64,000 nt of DNA from Clostridium pasteurianum (GTDB taxonomy: Bacteria; Bacillota; Clostridia; Clostridiales; Clostridiaceae): positions 4,220,181-4,284,180 of the forward strand of contig NZ_MCGV01000001.1 in NCBI RefSeq assembly GCF_001705235.1. The letters run 5' to 3'. The position numbers and the translations under genes are program-made. Each line of letters begins with the position of its first letter. Positions within the stretch are counted from its first letter, which is position 1. Of this stretch, positions 1 through 7,898 are shown in pieces. The notes under the pieces were generated by a model that made no database searches, was not told the origin of the DNA, and was given only the letters and a program-made list of their open reading frames with translations.

Positions 1-395
1 ATGTAGACAATGATATTTTGGATATAATGGAAAGTAAAGGTGGACATACATTAGATAGACATGTAGGTAAAAGTAGGGAGTATTTAGAGGAGAGAGTTAG
101 TAATATGAGGCAGGGAGCAGATGGTGCAACATCTTTTAGTGATAAAAATACAGCGATAAAAGCAACAAAAGATGTTTTAAATCAAAACTCAGATAAAATA
201 GCTGATTGGATTGTGAATGGAAAAAGTAGTAGGATCACATTGAAAACAGAACATGATTTTTCAGTGGGATATGGAGTTTCAAAAAACTCTGGTGAATATG
301 TTGATAATGTATCAAAAACTGTGACGGTAATCCAAAAAACTAAAGATAATGACTTAGGATTTAAAATTATAACTTGCTATCCTAAATTAAATTGA
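1..395 (+). CDS. RNase A-like polymorphic toxin, C-terminal part (5' end outside window)
   Basis: The reading frame is open through the left edge of the window, so this is the 3' end of a longer gene; the TTG at 18 is probably an internal codon. The visible part resembles the bacterial RNase A-like domain found at the C-terminus of CdiA-type and other polymorphic toxins: it opens with GGHTLDRHVGKS (candidate catalytic His residues) and closes with a beta-rich TVTVIQKTKDNDLGFKIIT segment. Proteins of this family carry a secretion part upstream and kill neighbouring cells by degrading RNA. A small immunity-like gene follows after 13 bp, as expected. The family call comes from motif memory, not a search. 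The delivery domain cannot be seen. Confidence 0.7.
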   Translation, partial: VDNDILDIMESKGGHTLDRHVGKSREYLEERVSNMRQGADGATSFSDKNTAIKATKDVLNQNSDKIADWIVNGKSSRITLKTEHDFSVGYGVSKNSGEYVDNVSKTVTVIQKTKDNDLGFKIITCYPKLN

Positions 396-408
396 GGAGG
401 AATTAATA

Positions 409-699
409 GTGGAACAAAATAATAAAATAGTATATTTTTTCGATAGTTATTATTTAATGTTAGATTATGATCAGACATTAAATCAAATAGTAATTGAATT
501 TATAGAAAATGAAACTGAGGAAACTACAAATGAAATTATAAGACAAATGAAGAAAGTATTGAATAATACTGAATCGCAAGAGAAAGCATTAAATGAAATT
601 ATAACTAATTGTATTGAAATGAATACAACCCCAGAGAAAATGATTAAAATAATAAGGGAAATATTTAATGAATTTAAAAGTGTTAAAGAATTATCATAG
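409..699 (+). CDS. probable immunity protein of the RNase A-like toxin (CdiI-like)
   Basis: A 96-residue acidic, all-helical protein starting at GTG behind a GGAGG site and only 13 bp after the toxin stop codon. Small cytosolic proteins in this position normally bind and neutralise the toxin domain upstream. The sequence resembles the helical CdiI-type immunity families, with an N-terminal IVYFFDSYYLMLDYD segment followed by amphipathic helices. It shares the YFF-(D/E)-x-Y pattern with the protein at 1153-1431. No membrane segment or signal peptide is visible. The function rests mainly on gene order. Confidence 0.65.
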   Translation: MEQNNKIVYFFDSYYLMLDYDQTLNQIVIEFIENETEETTNEIIRQMKKVLNNTESQEKALNEIITNCIEMNTTPEKMIKIIREIFNEFKSVKELS

Positions 700-1152
700 T
701 TACTGTTTTATTACAGCATTTATAAGATTAAATAACATGGAAATTGTAACATTGGCACTATATAAATAAAAGATATAAATTAAAACAAACATTAAGATAT
801 ATAAGCAAAGTTGAAAGTTATAGAACTGATTATAATTTTAAGCAATTAGCTCTTTTGTGAATTTAGCATGTGAGATAACTTGGCGATGAAAATTCCCTGC
901 GGACAGAGAAAGAGATATGATGTAAAAAATTGAAGCAATTTAAAGAAGAAAATAAATAATAGCAAAAATATATGAGTAATGGATGAAATGTATGTTAAAC
1001 GATGTATGCATTATTTAACAGATACAGTAAAAAAATAGATTGAATAATAGTGTGAATTTATAATATATAGGCGGCGAAAAATTGTTTGTATGTAAATCAT
1101 ATATAAATAGAACACAAAATCGTTTCCTTTACCATAAAATTAAGGAGAGATT
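700..1152. other. gene-poor spacer between the two immunity-like genes
   Basis: About 450 bp without a convincing gene. All six frames are closed at short intervals. Short readable pieces, such as one around 880-930 reading GDENSLRTEKEI, could be remains of a lost toxin module, but no family could be recognised. No terminator with a clear U-tract was found. Confidence 0.4.
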
Positions 1153-1431
1153 ATGGTGATTGATGAAAAACAATTATGCACGTTGAAATATTTTTTTGAA
1201 TGCTATTTTAATGTAAGTACTAATTATTCAGAATTAGATAAGCTTATTAAAGAATATAAAAAGATTGAAAGCGAAAAATATGTTAAAGATTTAAAAGAAG
1301 AAATCAGATTAGTTTTATCAATAAATAATATAGAGTTCATTAGAGATTTCATAAAGAAGTATGGTATGAGAAATATAAAGGATGATTCAAAAATTAAATT
1401 GATTTTGAATAGGATAATGAATAATATTTAA
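1153..1431 (+). CDS. orphan immunity-like protein, distant paralogue of 409-699
   Basis: A 92-residue helical protein with an AAGGAGAG site at proper distance from ATG 1153. Its start (LKYFFECYFNVSTNYSELDK) aligns with the YFFDSYY region of the immunity protein upstream, and size and predicted helix content are alike. No toxin gene lies directly before it, so it may be an orphan immunity gene kept for defence against related strains, as is common behind polymorphic toxin loci. The role is inferred from similarity and position. Confidence 0.55.
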   Translation: MVIDEKQLCTLKYFFECYFNVSTNYSELDKLIKEYKKIESEKYVKDLKEEIRLVLSINNIEFIRDFIKKYGMRNIKDDSKIKLILNRIMNNI

Positions 1432-1498
1432 ATGCATAGCTTATGAAGTTTATTGAAAAAATTTAAATTAACATATTATACTTATTGTTGTAACGTAA

Positions 1499-1526
1499 TT
1501 GTCACAATAAGAAATTATTATATAAA
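1499..1526 (+). promoter_or_regulatory. promoter of sRNA copy 1 with overlapping inverted repeat
   Basis: TTGTCA (1499-1504), a 16-bp spacer and TATAAA (1521-1526). The -35 lies inside an inverted repeat CTTATTGT...ACAATAAG (about 1481-1511) that could be an operator. The copy at 7.7 kb keeps the arrangement as CTGTCA-16-TATGAA. Confidence 0.6.
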
Positions 1527-1532
1527 CATAGA

Positions 1533-1606
1533 TAGAAAACGATAAATCGAATTATTAATATGCAAGCAGTCAGTTTGTCCCCCCTTACTGGCTGCTTTTG
1601 TATTTT
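1533..1606 (+). ncRNA. candidate small RNA with C6 apical loop, copy 1
   Basis: The predicted transcript is about 70 nt, from the end of the promoter to a terminator with stem AGCAGTCAGT/ACTGGCTGCT (1565-1574 and 1587-1596) and a 12-nt loop holding six consecutive C residues. C-rich loops in Firmicute sRNAs typically pair with G-rich Shine-Dalgarno regions. No ORF is conserved between the two copies, but the segment GATAGAAAACGATAAATCGA is identical in both. Downstream of an RRNPP regulator and peptide gene, it could be a regulatory output of that quorum-sensing locus. Transcription is not proven. Confidence 0.6.
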
Positions 1607-1725
1607 AATCAAATGGACGAATTTTACTCAAATATCGGTGAAAAATATGTAGTTAGAATTAAAAATATTAGCAATGGGGAAAAAATTGATGCTAATATAA
1701 TATGAACTGTATAATATAGAAATTA

Positions 1726-1763
1726 GCCAGGTAATATTAAGTAACTGATTACCTGGCGTTTTT
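1726..1763 (+). terminator. rho-independent terminator
   Basis: Perfect 10-bp stem GCCAGGTAAT/ATTACCTGGC with a 12-nt loop followed by GTTTTTA. It points along the + strand. The only upstream + strand units are the sRNA and a doubtful 30-codon ORF. Confidence 0.75.
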
Positions 1764-1813
1764 ATGTAGAAATTAAAATTTTAATGGATTATGAATTTAG
1801 TACTATTATTTTT

Positions 1814-1933
1814 TTACCACGGAAGTATTGGACCAGCTGATATTAAATCAACATTACCATTAAATATTATGCAAGTTCCTAGGAGAAATACGGCTATTAG
1901 TGAAATTATTATCTTATGTTTTTTAGAAAACAT
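1814..1933 (-). CDS. precursor of a secreted quorum-sensing peptide for the adjacent RRNPP regulator
   Basis: A 39-residue ORF beginning 5 bp after the stop codon of the RRNPP regulator, in the same direction. A GAAGGG site sits inside the regulator's last codons. The product has a basic start (MFSKKHK), a hydrophobic export segment (about residues 8-24, IIISLIAVFLLGTC) and a short polar tail ending SAGPILPW. This is the classical layout of Phr/PapR/clostridial signal precursors: exported, trimmed to a C-terminal oligopeptide, re-imported and bound by the TPR domain of the regulator. The decayed second locus ends in SPEFPW, giving a shared P-x-x-P-W terminus, which supports that part as the mature signal. 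Function is inferred. Confidence 0.75.
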   Translation of the reverse strand: MFSKKHKIIISLIAVFLLGTCIIFNGNVDLISAGPILPW

Positions 1934-1938
1934 ACTTA

Positions 1939-3252
1939 TCATATCCCTTCATATATAAATTTTTGGCTAAAATCAATAATTTCTTTTATGGAATTGGTAT
2001 CTTTTAGGTTAAGGTAGTCTTTAATCAATATAAGCATAACATCATTACTAAGTTTTTTCTCTTGTGATGTTAAGATGAAAAATTCATTTTTTATTTCAGA
2101 AAGTTTTTCTGCATTATTTGTACTGACATATATGGAAGATAACTCAATAATAGCATTTTTTATGGTGAAATAATAGGATTGTTTTTTGGATACATATAAT
2201 GATTTCAAAAAGTATTTTTCGGCATTTTTTAAATCCTTTAAATCTCTATATATTTTACCAAGTTCGCAATATAATATTGGAGAATATTTAAAACTATCAT
2301 CAAGTGTCACCAAATTATCAAGTAATACTTTTAATGCATTTTTGGCTTTATCAAAATCATGAAGTTCTATATAAATTTCAGTGATGTTAGCTATTATCAA
2401 TAAATATTTTTCAATATTTTTTTTACTTATAAATTTTAATGCTTTATTATATATGTTTAAGCTTTCATCAAATTTTTTTGATAATTGAAGGCATACAGAT
2501 TTTTGAATTATAACATCATAGTATTTATTTTCATCTACATCTTTAATTAATGGTTCCAAGGTATTAAGTAAAGTTAAAGCGTTATCGTATTTTTTTAATT
2601 CTATATAGCATAAGGCACTATTAAATAAAAATATGCAGTGATATTCTTTTGTTAAATCATCATTAAACCAATCCAAAGCAAATTGGCAGCATTTTATGTC
2701 CTGTTTATATTCGCCCATATAAAAATATACCATAGATAATTTTCTTAAAATGCCAATAGAATTTTTACTATGTATATCAAACAATGCTCTAGCTTTTTCG
2801 TAATATAACGAACTCTTATAGTAATCATTAATATTGCAATAATAATCTCCAGCTAACTCAAAAATGGCTATTTTTTTATCAGTAATACTCCATTTTACTA
2901 AGAATTCTTCTATTTCTGCTAACTTATTAATAAAGCTATTATCTTTATATACCATTAAATCCTTAAGCTCTTTAATACATTTATCAAGTATCTTATTAGC
3001 CTGTGATTTTTCATCTTCCATTAAATATTCTATGTTCTCATCAATTGTAATATGTCTTTTATCACAAATGTTTTTTAAGTTCTTTAATATAATTTCAGCA
3101 GCATTTTGGGTGAGATTTGCTTTATCATGTTCTATTTGACTTATAAGATTTCTAGTTATCTCCTTACCTGATATGTCTTCCTGCTTTACATTATACTTTT
3201 CTCTTAAGTTTTTAAGTTTTGTGCCAATAGACAGTATCTCATAACTTCCCAT
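1939..3252 (-). CDS. RRNPP-family regulator (HTH plus TPR repeats)
   Basis: 437 residues: an N-terminal xre-type helix-turn-helix (about residues 9-65, with ITRNLISQIEHDKANL) and then tandem tetratricopeptide repeats to the C-terminus (for example KYDNALTLLNTLEPLIKD). RRNPP proteins are cytoplasmic peptide receptors; binding of a re-imported oligopeptide changes DNA or partner binding. In clostridia such regulators control solvent production, sporulation and motility. ATG 3252 has an AGGAG site 8-9 nt upstream. The peptide gene follows immediately, so the pair forms one operon. A decayed paralogue lies at 7899-8640. Confidence 0.9.
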   Translation of the reverse strand: MGSYEILSIGTKLKNLREKYNVKQEDISGKEITRNLISQIEHDKANLTQNAAEIILKNLKNICDKRHITIDENIEYLMEDEKSQANKILDKCIKELKDLMVYKDNSFINKLAEIEEFLVKWSITDKKIAIFELAGDYYCNINDYYKSSLYYEKARALFDIHSKNSIGILRKLSMVYFYMGEYKQDIKCCQFALDWFNDDLTKEYHCIFLFNSALCYIELKKYDNALTLLNTLEPLIKDVDENKYYDVIIQKSVCLQLSKKFDESLNIYNKALKFISKKNIEKYLLIIANITEIYIELHDFDKAKNALKVLLDNLVTLDDSFKYSPILYCELGKIYRDLKDLKNAEKYFLKSLYVSKKQSYYFTIKNAIIELSSIYVSTNNAEKLSEIKNEFFILTSQEKKLSNDVMLILIKDYLNLKDTNSIKEIIDFSQKFIYEGI

Positions 3253-3578
3253 ACTTAAAACTCCTAACCAGTAAAAAAATTTAATCCACTTTTACTATAC
3301 CACTAATTGAATAATATGTTAATGAAATTATTTCAAATGAAAAAAATATTTTGAAATTACAACGGTAAAAGGAAAGACAGTATGATTTTAGTTGATGGAA
3401 TTGAAGCTTATGTAGCCCAAATAGAGGTTAATGGTGAACTCATATATTATTAGATATGTATGAAAATAAGCATGAAATATTATATTGATATTATATGATA
3501 TAATTTTATTATATATTTTATTTTTCAGAACTAAAATTATTAAATTGAAATTCTAAATAAAGTTTAAGGAGTAAGTAA
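3253..3578. other. spacer between divergent RRNPP and ATPase genes
   Basis: About 325 bp of very AT-rich DNA that should hold the divergent promoters. A 23-codon ORF (3382-3453) with a weak GGAAAG site is present but has no support as a gene. No terminator or riboswitch was recognised. Confidence 0.4.
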
Positions 3579-4298
3579 ATGAAACAAAATTGTTACATAA
3601 GAGAAGCCAAATTAAATATAGAAGAAGTGGATTCATTTCGTAAATATCCATATTGCCTACCTATAATAAAAAATTTGAAAACTATAGAATTTCATCCGAA
3701 GGTAACTTATATAGTGGGTGAAAATGGAACAGGTAAATCCACTATACTTGAAGCAATTGCTGTAGCATATGGTTTCAATCCTGAGGGAGGCTCTAAAAAC
3801 TTTATTTTTTCAACAAGAGATACTCATTCTGATTTATGGAAAGTTTTAAAATTGATTAAAGGAACTAAAATACCTAGAGATGGTTTTTTTCTAAGAGCAG
3901 AAAGTTTCTATAATTTAGCTTCTAATATTGATGATATAGGTGTCTCCGATTCGTATGGTGGAAATTCGTTACACTTACAATCTCATGGAGAATCTTTTAT
4001 GTCATTAATTATGAATAGATTTAGAGGAAACGGTTTGTATATTTTAGATGAACCAGAAGCTGCTTTATCTCCAACAAGGCAAATGGTTCTGGTTTCCAGA
4101 ATGCATGATTTGATTGAAGAAGACTCTCAATTTATAATTACTACACATTCGCCTATAGTTATGGCTTACCCTGATTCTATAATTTATGAATTAAATAATG
4201 ATAAGATAAAAAGAGTTAAGTATGAGGATACTGAAACTTATCAAATAATGAAATCATTCGTTAATAACCCTAAAAAAATGTTAGATATTCTTATGTAA
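3579..4298 (+). CDS. AAA-family ATPase (single-domain, ABC/SMC-like)
   Basis: 239 residues with Walker A GENGTGKST (47-55), a degenerate ABC signature around LQSHGES (132-138), Walker B LYILDEPEAAL (152-162) and a switch His in TTHSP (about 189). It belongs to the group of small predicted ATPases related to RecF/SMC heads. There is no membrane segment and no partner permease, so it is not a transporter component in the usual sense. It is a free-standing gene with an AAGGAG site. The cellular role is unknown; similar proteins occur in clostridial genomes next to unrelated genes. Confidence 0.8.
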   Translation: MKQNCYIREAKLNIEEVDSFRKYPYCLPIIKNLKTIEFHPKVTYIVGENGTGKSTILEAIAVAYGFNPEGGSKNFIFSTRDTHSDLWKVLKLIKGTKIPRDGFFLRAESFYNLASNIDDIGVSDSYGGNSLHLQSHGESFMSLIMNRFRGNGLYILDEPEAALSPTRQMVLVSRMHDLIEEDSQFIITTHSPIVMAYPDSIIYELNNDKIKRVKYEDTETYQIMKSFVNNPKKMLDILM

Positions 4299-4511
4299 GT
4301 GTAAATGCAAAAAGTTTTAATTCAAATGATAAAAACTAAAAAGAATGTATAAGAATATAAGACTTATCATAAATTTATATATTTTATAGAGTTAGCTAGT
4401 TATTAATGATCTAAAGAAATAATGAAACTAAGTTATTGAAAATGCTTAATAGATAAATGGTAGAGCTTATAAACGTAATTAGAATAATTAATAGAATAGA
4501 GGCCTAAAACA

Positions 4512-5222
4512 ATGGATCAAAAGACTATGGAAATACTAAAGAAGCCAGAAATAAAGGGTGCAATTAAGGCTGTAAGATCTAATTATATACAAAAGCACAA
4601 GAAAAACAAATTAACAAATTATAAAATACTTAATAAATCTGTTAAGAAAGGACAAATTTTATTTGTGGGTTCTTCGTTAATGGAATTTTTCCCAATTGAT
4701 GAGATGCAGCAAACTTTAGAGAAAAATTGCATTATCTATAATCGTGGAATTGCAGGTTTTGTAACAACAGAATTATTAAATTCTATGGATGAATGTATTT
4801 TTGAGCTGCAACCATCAAAAATATTTATTAATATAGGAACAAATGATATGAATACACCGGATTATAGAAAAGAAAGCTTAATTAAAAACTATGACAAGAT
4901 TTTAAATCAAATAAGTGAAAGATTGCCAAATTGCAGGGTGTATGTAATGGCTTATTATCCAGTAAATGCAAAGGCTGATTTCCCTGATGTGGATAAAGAA
5001 TTTAAAGAAAACAGATTTAAGACACGTACAAATGCTGTCATTTTGGAAGCGAATGAATCTATTAAAGAATTAGCTAAAAAGCATAATTATGAATTTATTA
5101 ATGTAAATGATGGATTAATGGATGAAGAAGGAAACTTAAAAGAAGAATTTTCAATAGAAGGTATACATATGTGGTCCAATGCATATTCAGTTATTCTTGA
5201 AAATATGAAGAAATATTTATAA
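4512..5222 (+). CDS. SGNH/GDSL-family hydrolase
   Basis: 236 residues. Block I reads ILFVGSSLMEF (nucleophile Ser in GSS at about 53-55, replacing the usual GDS), block II NRGIAG (about 78-82), block III GTND (109-112) and block V near GIHMW (His about 219). These are the hallmarks of the serine esterase/lipase SGNH fold. No signal peptide is present, so it is probably cytosolic. The N-terminal 45 residues are basic and helical. Substrate is unknown; clostridial relatives are annotated as acylhydrolases or GDSL lipases. Confidence 0.85.
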   Translation: MDQKTMEILKKPEIKGAIKAVRSNYIQKHKKNKLTNYKILNKSVKKGQILFVGSSLMEFFPIDEMQQTLEKNCIIYNRGIAGFVTTELLNSMDECIFELQPSKIFINIGTNDMNTPDYRKESLIKNYDKILNQISERLPNCRVYVMAYYPVNAKADFPDVDKEFKENRFKTRTNAVILEANESIKELAKKHNYEFINVNDGLMDEEGNLKEEFSIEGIHMWSNAYSVILENMKKYL

Positions 5223-5369
5223 GAAACACTATTCAAAAGGTATATATTGTTATAAACAAGTTAATGGTGAAAGTAATTATGAAGAATTAAATGGTAATGT
5301 ATTGTTGATAATGGGTAAATTATATGCTAATATTAATATATTAATTTGAAAATTGTGGAGGTGAAGATA

Positions 5370-5516
5370 ATGGTTAAGCTCTTTTTAGTAAATATAGTTT
5401 TAGATAGACTACCAATGGAATTATCTGGAATTTCATATGCAACTTCTAATTTTACGGGAGAAGTCTGTCTAAAATTAAATATTGAACTAAAAAGAAGTGA
5501 GTTATCTTTGCTGTAA
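5370..5516 (+). CDS. possible 48-residue leader ORF ahead of the ABC-F gene
   Basis: A short ORF with a strong GGAGGTGAAGATA site directly before ATG 5370. The product (starting MVKLFLVNIVLDRLP) has no recognisable domain. The stop at 5514-5516 lies 24 bp before the first of two tandem terminators preceding an ABC-F gene. Antibiotic-resistance ABC-F genes are often controlled by ribosome stalling on leader ORFs, which suits this layout, but 48 codons is long for such a leader. It could instead be a remnant or a small independent gene. Confidence 0.45.
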   Translation: MVKLFLVNIVLDRLPMELSGISYATSNFTGEVCLKLNIELKRSELSLL

Positions 5517-5540
5517 ATACAATATAATTATGTTATTTGT

Positions 5541-5577
5541 AACCCAGGTGAGGATTAACTTGCCTGGGTTTTGTTTA
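5541..5577 (+). terminator. tandem attenuator 1
   Basis: Stem AACCCAGGTGAG/CTTGCCTGGGTT (12 bp with two G-U pairs, loop GATTAA) followed by TTGTTT. Its arms are nearly the same as those of the hairpin 77 bp downstream. Confidence 0.75.
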
Positions 5578-5629
5578 TAATCATTTATTCATATATAGGA
5601 AAAATTATATGTTAAATTTCAAAGTTTAA

Positions 5630-5667
5630 AACCTGGGTAAGTATTACTTGCTCGGGTTTTATTTTTT
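5630..5667 (+). terminator. tandem attenuator 2, just before the ABC-F gene
   Basis: Stem AACCTGGGTAAG/CTTGCTCGGGTT (12 bp with three G-U pairs, loop TATTA) followed by a T-rich run (5657-5667). It lies only about 30 bp before the ABC-F start codon, with no room for a separate strong promoter, so expression probably needs read-through. Confidence 0.75.
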
Positions 5668-5695
5668 ATGAATTGAAAATATAGAGGGGAAATTA

Positions 5696-7594
5696 ATGAT
5701 GATAGAATTAGCGCTAAAAGAAATAGGAAAATACTTTGGAGGTAGTTGGATTTTTCAAAATATTACTTTTGAAGTTAAAAGTATGGATAGAATTGGACTT
5801 ATAGGAAGAAATGGCACAGGGAAAACTACAATTTTTAAAATTATTGCAGGCATTGAAAAACAGGATAAAGGCAGTATTTTTATAAGAAAAAATTCAACAA
5901 TAGGATATTTAGATCAAATACCCAATTATCCTAAGCAATTTAAAGTAGAGGATGTTTTGAAAATTGCTTTTAAAACTCAATATGAGATACAAAAACAATT
6001 AAAAGTATTAGAAGTAAAAATGGCTAAATTAGAAGGAGAAGAATTAGAGTATACATTAAGAAAATATAGTGAACTTAATGAACTTTACGAAACAAAGGGC
6101 GGCTATGAAATAGAGGAGAATATTAGTAAGGTTTGCACCGGGTTAAAATTTAATAGCCAGTTTTTAAATAGAAAGTTTATAAGTTTAAGTGGTGGGGAAA
6201 AGACTATTGTAATATTAGGTAAAATTTTATTGCAAAAACCAGATGTACTTCTTCTTGATGAGCCTTCCAATCATTTAGATATGTCATCAATAGAATGGCT
6301 TGAAGGATATCTTAAAACATATAAAGGAACAGTTATAGTTATTTCACATGATAGATATTTTCTAAATAAAGTAGTAACAAAAATAGTTGAAATTGAAGAT
6401 GGAGAAGTTTCACTTTATGATGGCAATTACTCGTATTATGTTAAAGAAAAACAAAGAAGGGTTTTTGAGCAGTTTGAAGCTTATAAAGATCAGCAGAAAA
6501 AAATAAAGGCTATGGAAAAAGCCATAAAACAATTAAGGCAGTGGGCTATTCAAGCCGACAATGAAAAGTTTTTTAAAAGAGCAGCAAGTATGCAAAAGAG
6601 GTTAGATAAAATACAAAGAATAAATAAACCAGTGATTGACAAGCCTAAAATTCAATTAGATTTTGCAGATACAGATATGTCAGGCAAGGATGTAGTTAGC
6701 ATTAAGGGACTAAGTAAATCTTTTGGAGATAAAAAAGTTTTAAAAGATTTGTATTTAGATATTAGATATGGTGAGAGAACAGTTTTAATAGGTAACAATG
6801 GAAGTGGAAAATCAACTATTGTAAAGATGCTTTTAGGTGAATATGATGCAGATTGTGGTGAGATAAAATTAGGCTCTAACATTAAAATAGGGTATCTTCC
6901 TCAAAATGTAACTTTTAATAATGAAGAATTGATGGTTCTTGAAGCTTTTAGAGAGGATATGAGTATTTTAGAAGGCCCAGCTAGAGGAATATTAGCTAAG
7001 TTCTTATTTTATGGAGAAAGTGTTTTTAAAAAGGTTAAAAATCTTTCTGGAGGAGAAAAAAGTAGACTTAAGCTTTGTAAACTGATTCAAAATGATATAA
7101 ATTTATTAATACTTGATGAGCCTACAAATCATTTGGATATAGATTCAAGAGAAAACCTCGAAGAAGCCTTAATGGAGTTTAATGGAACTATTTTATTTAT
7201 ATCACATGATAGATTTTTTATAAATAAAATTGCGGAGAGAATATGTGAAATAAAAGATAAAAAAGTTGTAAATTATAACGGAAATTATGAGTATTACAAA
7301 GAGAAGAAAGCACAATTAAGCAAAAATAAAATAGAAACTTTAAATAAAAAGAAAAACAAAAAAATAAAGGGAAAGGAAAATTCTCAAAAGCAAGTATCTA
7401 ATAATAAAATAAAAAAGGCTGAAATTTTAGAAAATACAGTACAAGAGCTCGAAACAAAGTTAAAAGATATAGATAATGAAATGAATAATAAAGGAAGGGA
7501 ATATGATAAATTGTTAGAACTTGAAAAAGAAAAGGTGAAAATTCAAGAGAAATTAGAGTTAGCTATGGAAAAGTGGATGGAATTAGAGAGTTAA
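5696..7594 (+). CDS. ABC-F family ATPase (ribosome-associated; possible antibiotic resistance)
   Basis: 632 residues with two ABC cassettes and no membrane segment. Cassette 1 has Walker A GRNGTGKTT (about 37-45), signature LSGGEK (about 163-168) and Walker B LLLDEPSNHLD. Cassette 2 has Walker A GNNGSGKST (about 365), signature LSGGEKSR (about 449) and LLILDEPTNHLD. The charged helical linker between them (about 235-315) is the P-site tRNA interaction motif region. A lysine-rich coiled coil (about 525-632) follows, as in YdiF/YheS-like members. ABC-F proteins act on the ribosomal E site; some confer resistance to pleuromutilins, lincosamides, streptogramins or macrolides. The tandem-terminator leader hints at drug-inducible control. 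Which subgroup it belongs to cannot be told by eye. Confidence 0.88.
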   Translation: MMIELALKEIGKYFGGSWIFQNITFEVKSMDRIGLIGRNGTGKTTIFKIIAGIEKQDKGSIFIRKNSTIGYLDQIPNYPKQFKVEDVLKIAFKTQYEIQKQLKVLEVKMAKLEGEELEYTLRKYSELNELYETKGGYEIEENISKVCTGLKFNSQFLNRKFISLSGGEKTIVILGKILLQKPDVLLLDEPSNHLDMSSIEWLEGYLKTYKGTVIVISHDRYFLNKVVTKIVEIEDGEVSLYDGNYSYYVKEKQRRVFEQFEAYKDQQKKIKAMEKAIKQLRQWAIQADNEKFFKRAASMQKRLDKIQRINKPVIDKPKIQLDFADTDMSGKDVVSIKGLSKSFGDKKVLKDLYLDIRYGERTVLIGNNGSGKSTIVKMLLGEYDADCGEIKLGSNIKIGYLPQNVTFNNEELMVLEAFREDMSILEGPARGILAKFLFYGESVFKKVKNLSGGEKSRLKLCKLIQNDINLLILDEPTNHLDIDSRENLEEALMEFNGTILFISHDRFFINKIAERICEIKDKKVVNYNGNYEYYKEKKAQLSKNKIETLNKKKNKKIKGKENSQKQVSNNKIKKAEILENTVQELETKLKDIDNEMNNKGREYDKLLELEKEKVKIQEKLELAMEKWMELES

Positions 7595-7687
7595 TTTAAG
7601 AGGTAAACAGATTATGAAATATAATTATAGATTTGATGAAATAACATTTAAAAGATGAGATAAAGATTTAATTATAATTACGGGGGG

Positions 7688-7833
7688 AAAATTCAAATTA
7701 ACATATTATACTTATTGTTGTAACATAACTGTCACAATAGTGAGTTACTATATGAATATAGATAGAAAACGATAAATCGAATTACTAATATGCAAGCAGT
7801 CAGTTTGGCCCCCCTTACTGGCTGCTTTTGTTT
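7688..7833 (+). repeat. copy 2 of the 145-bp sRNA unit
   Basis: Second copy of the segment at 1459-1606, with scattered substitutions but unchanged spacing. It lies downstream of, and converges with, the decayed RRNPP gene at 7899-8640, matching the synteny of copy 1. Confidence 0.8.
7763..7833 (+). ncRNA. candidate small RNA with C6 apical loop, copy 2
   Basis: Promoter CTGTCA (7729-7734), 16-bp spacer, TATGAA (7751-7756). The terminator stem is AGCAGTCAGT/ACTGGCTGCT (7795-7804 and 7817-7826) with loop TTGGCCCCCCTT. The stem is identical to copy 1, while the loop differs by one base next to the C6 run. The upstream inverted repeat is also preserved in weaker form. The copy persists although the neighbouring regulator is broken, so it may act alone or be newly decaying. 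Confidence 0.55.
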
Positions 7834-7898
7834 GCTTGATTATATGATGATATAAGTAAATTTGTTTAAAATAGGTATAAAGGTAACGCTATCATATG

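Larger units (their letters stand above)
1459..1606 (+). repeat. copy 1 of a 145-bp duplicated promoter/sRNA/terminator unit
   Basis: This stretch recurs at 7688-7833 with about 90% identity. It starts with the shared block ending AACATATTATACTTATTGTT and ends at the T-rich tail after GGCTGCT. Both copies lie just beyond the 3' end of an oppositely oriented RRNPP regulator gene (intact here, decayed at copy 2). Conservation covers promoter, transcript and terminator rather than any reading frame. Confidence 0.8.

Noticed and set aside
1613-1705. 30-codon ORF (MDEFYSNIGEK...) between the sRNA and the terminator at 1726
   Set aside because: No ribosome binding site and no counterpart at the second sRNA locus; probably chance or a remnant.
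3382-3453. 23-codon ORF between the RRNPP and AAA ATPase genes
   Set aside because: Weak GGAAAG site, no recognisable feature, not supported as a gene.
3579-4298. AAA ATPase and SGNH genes as a two-gene defence system
   Set aside because: Separated by 213 bp with no coupling, and the SGNH protein lacks defence-linked features.
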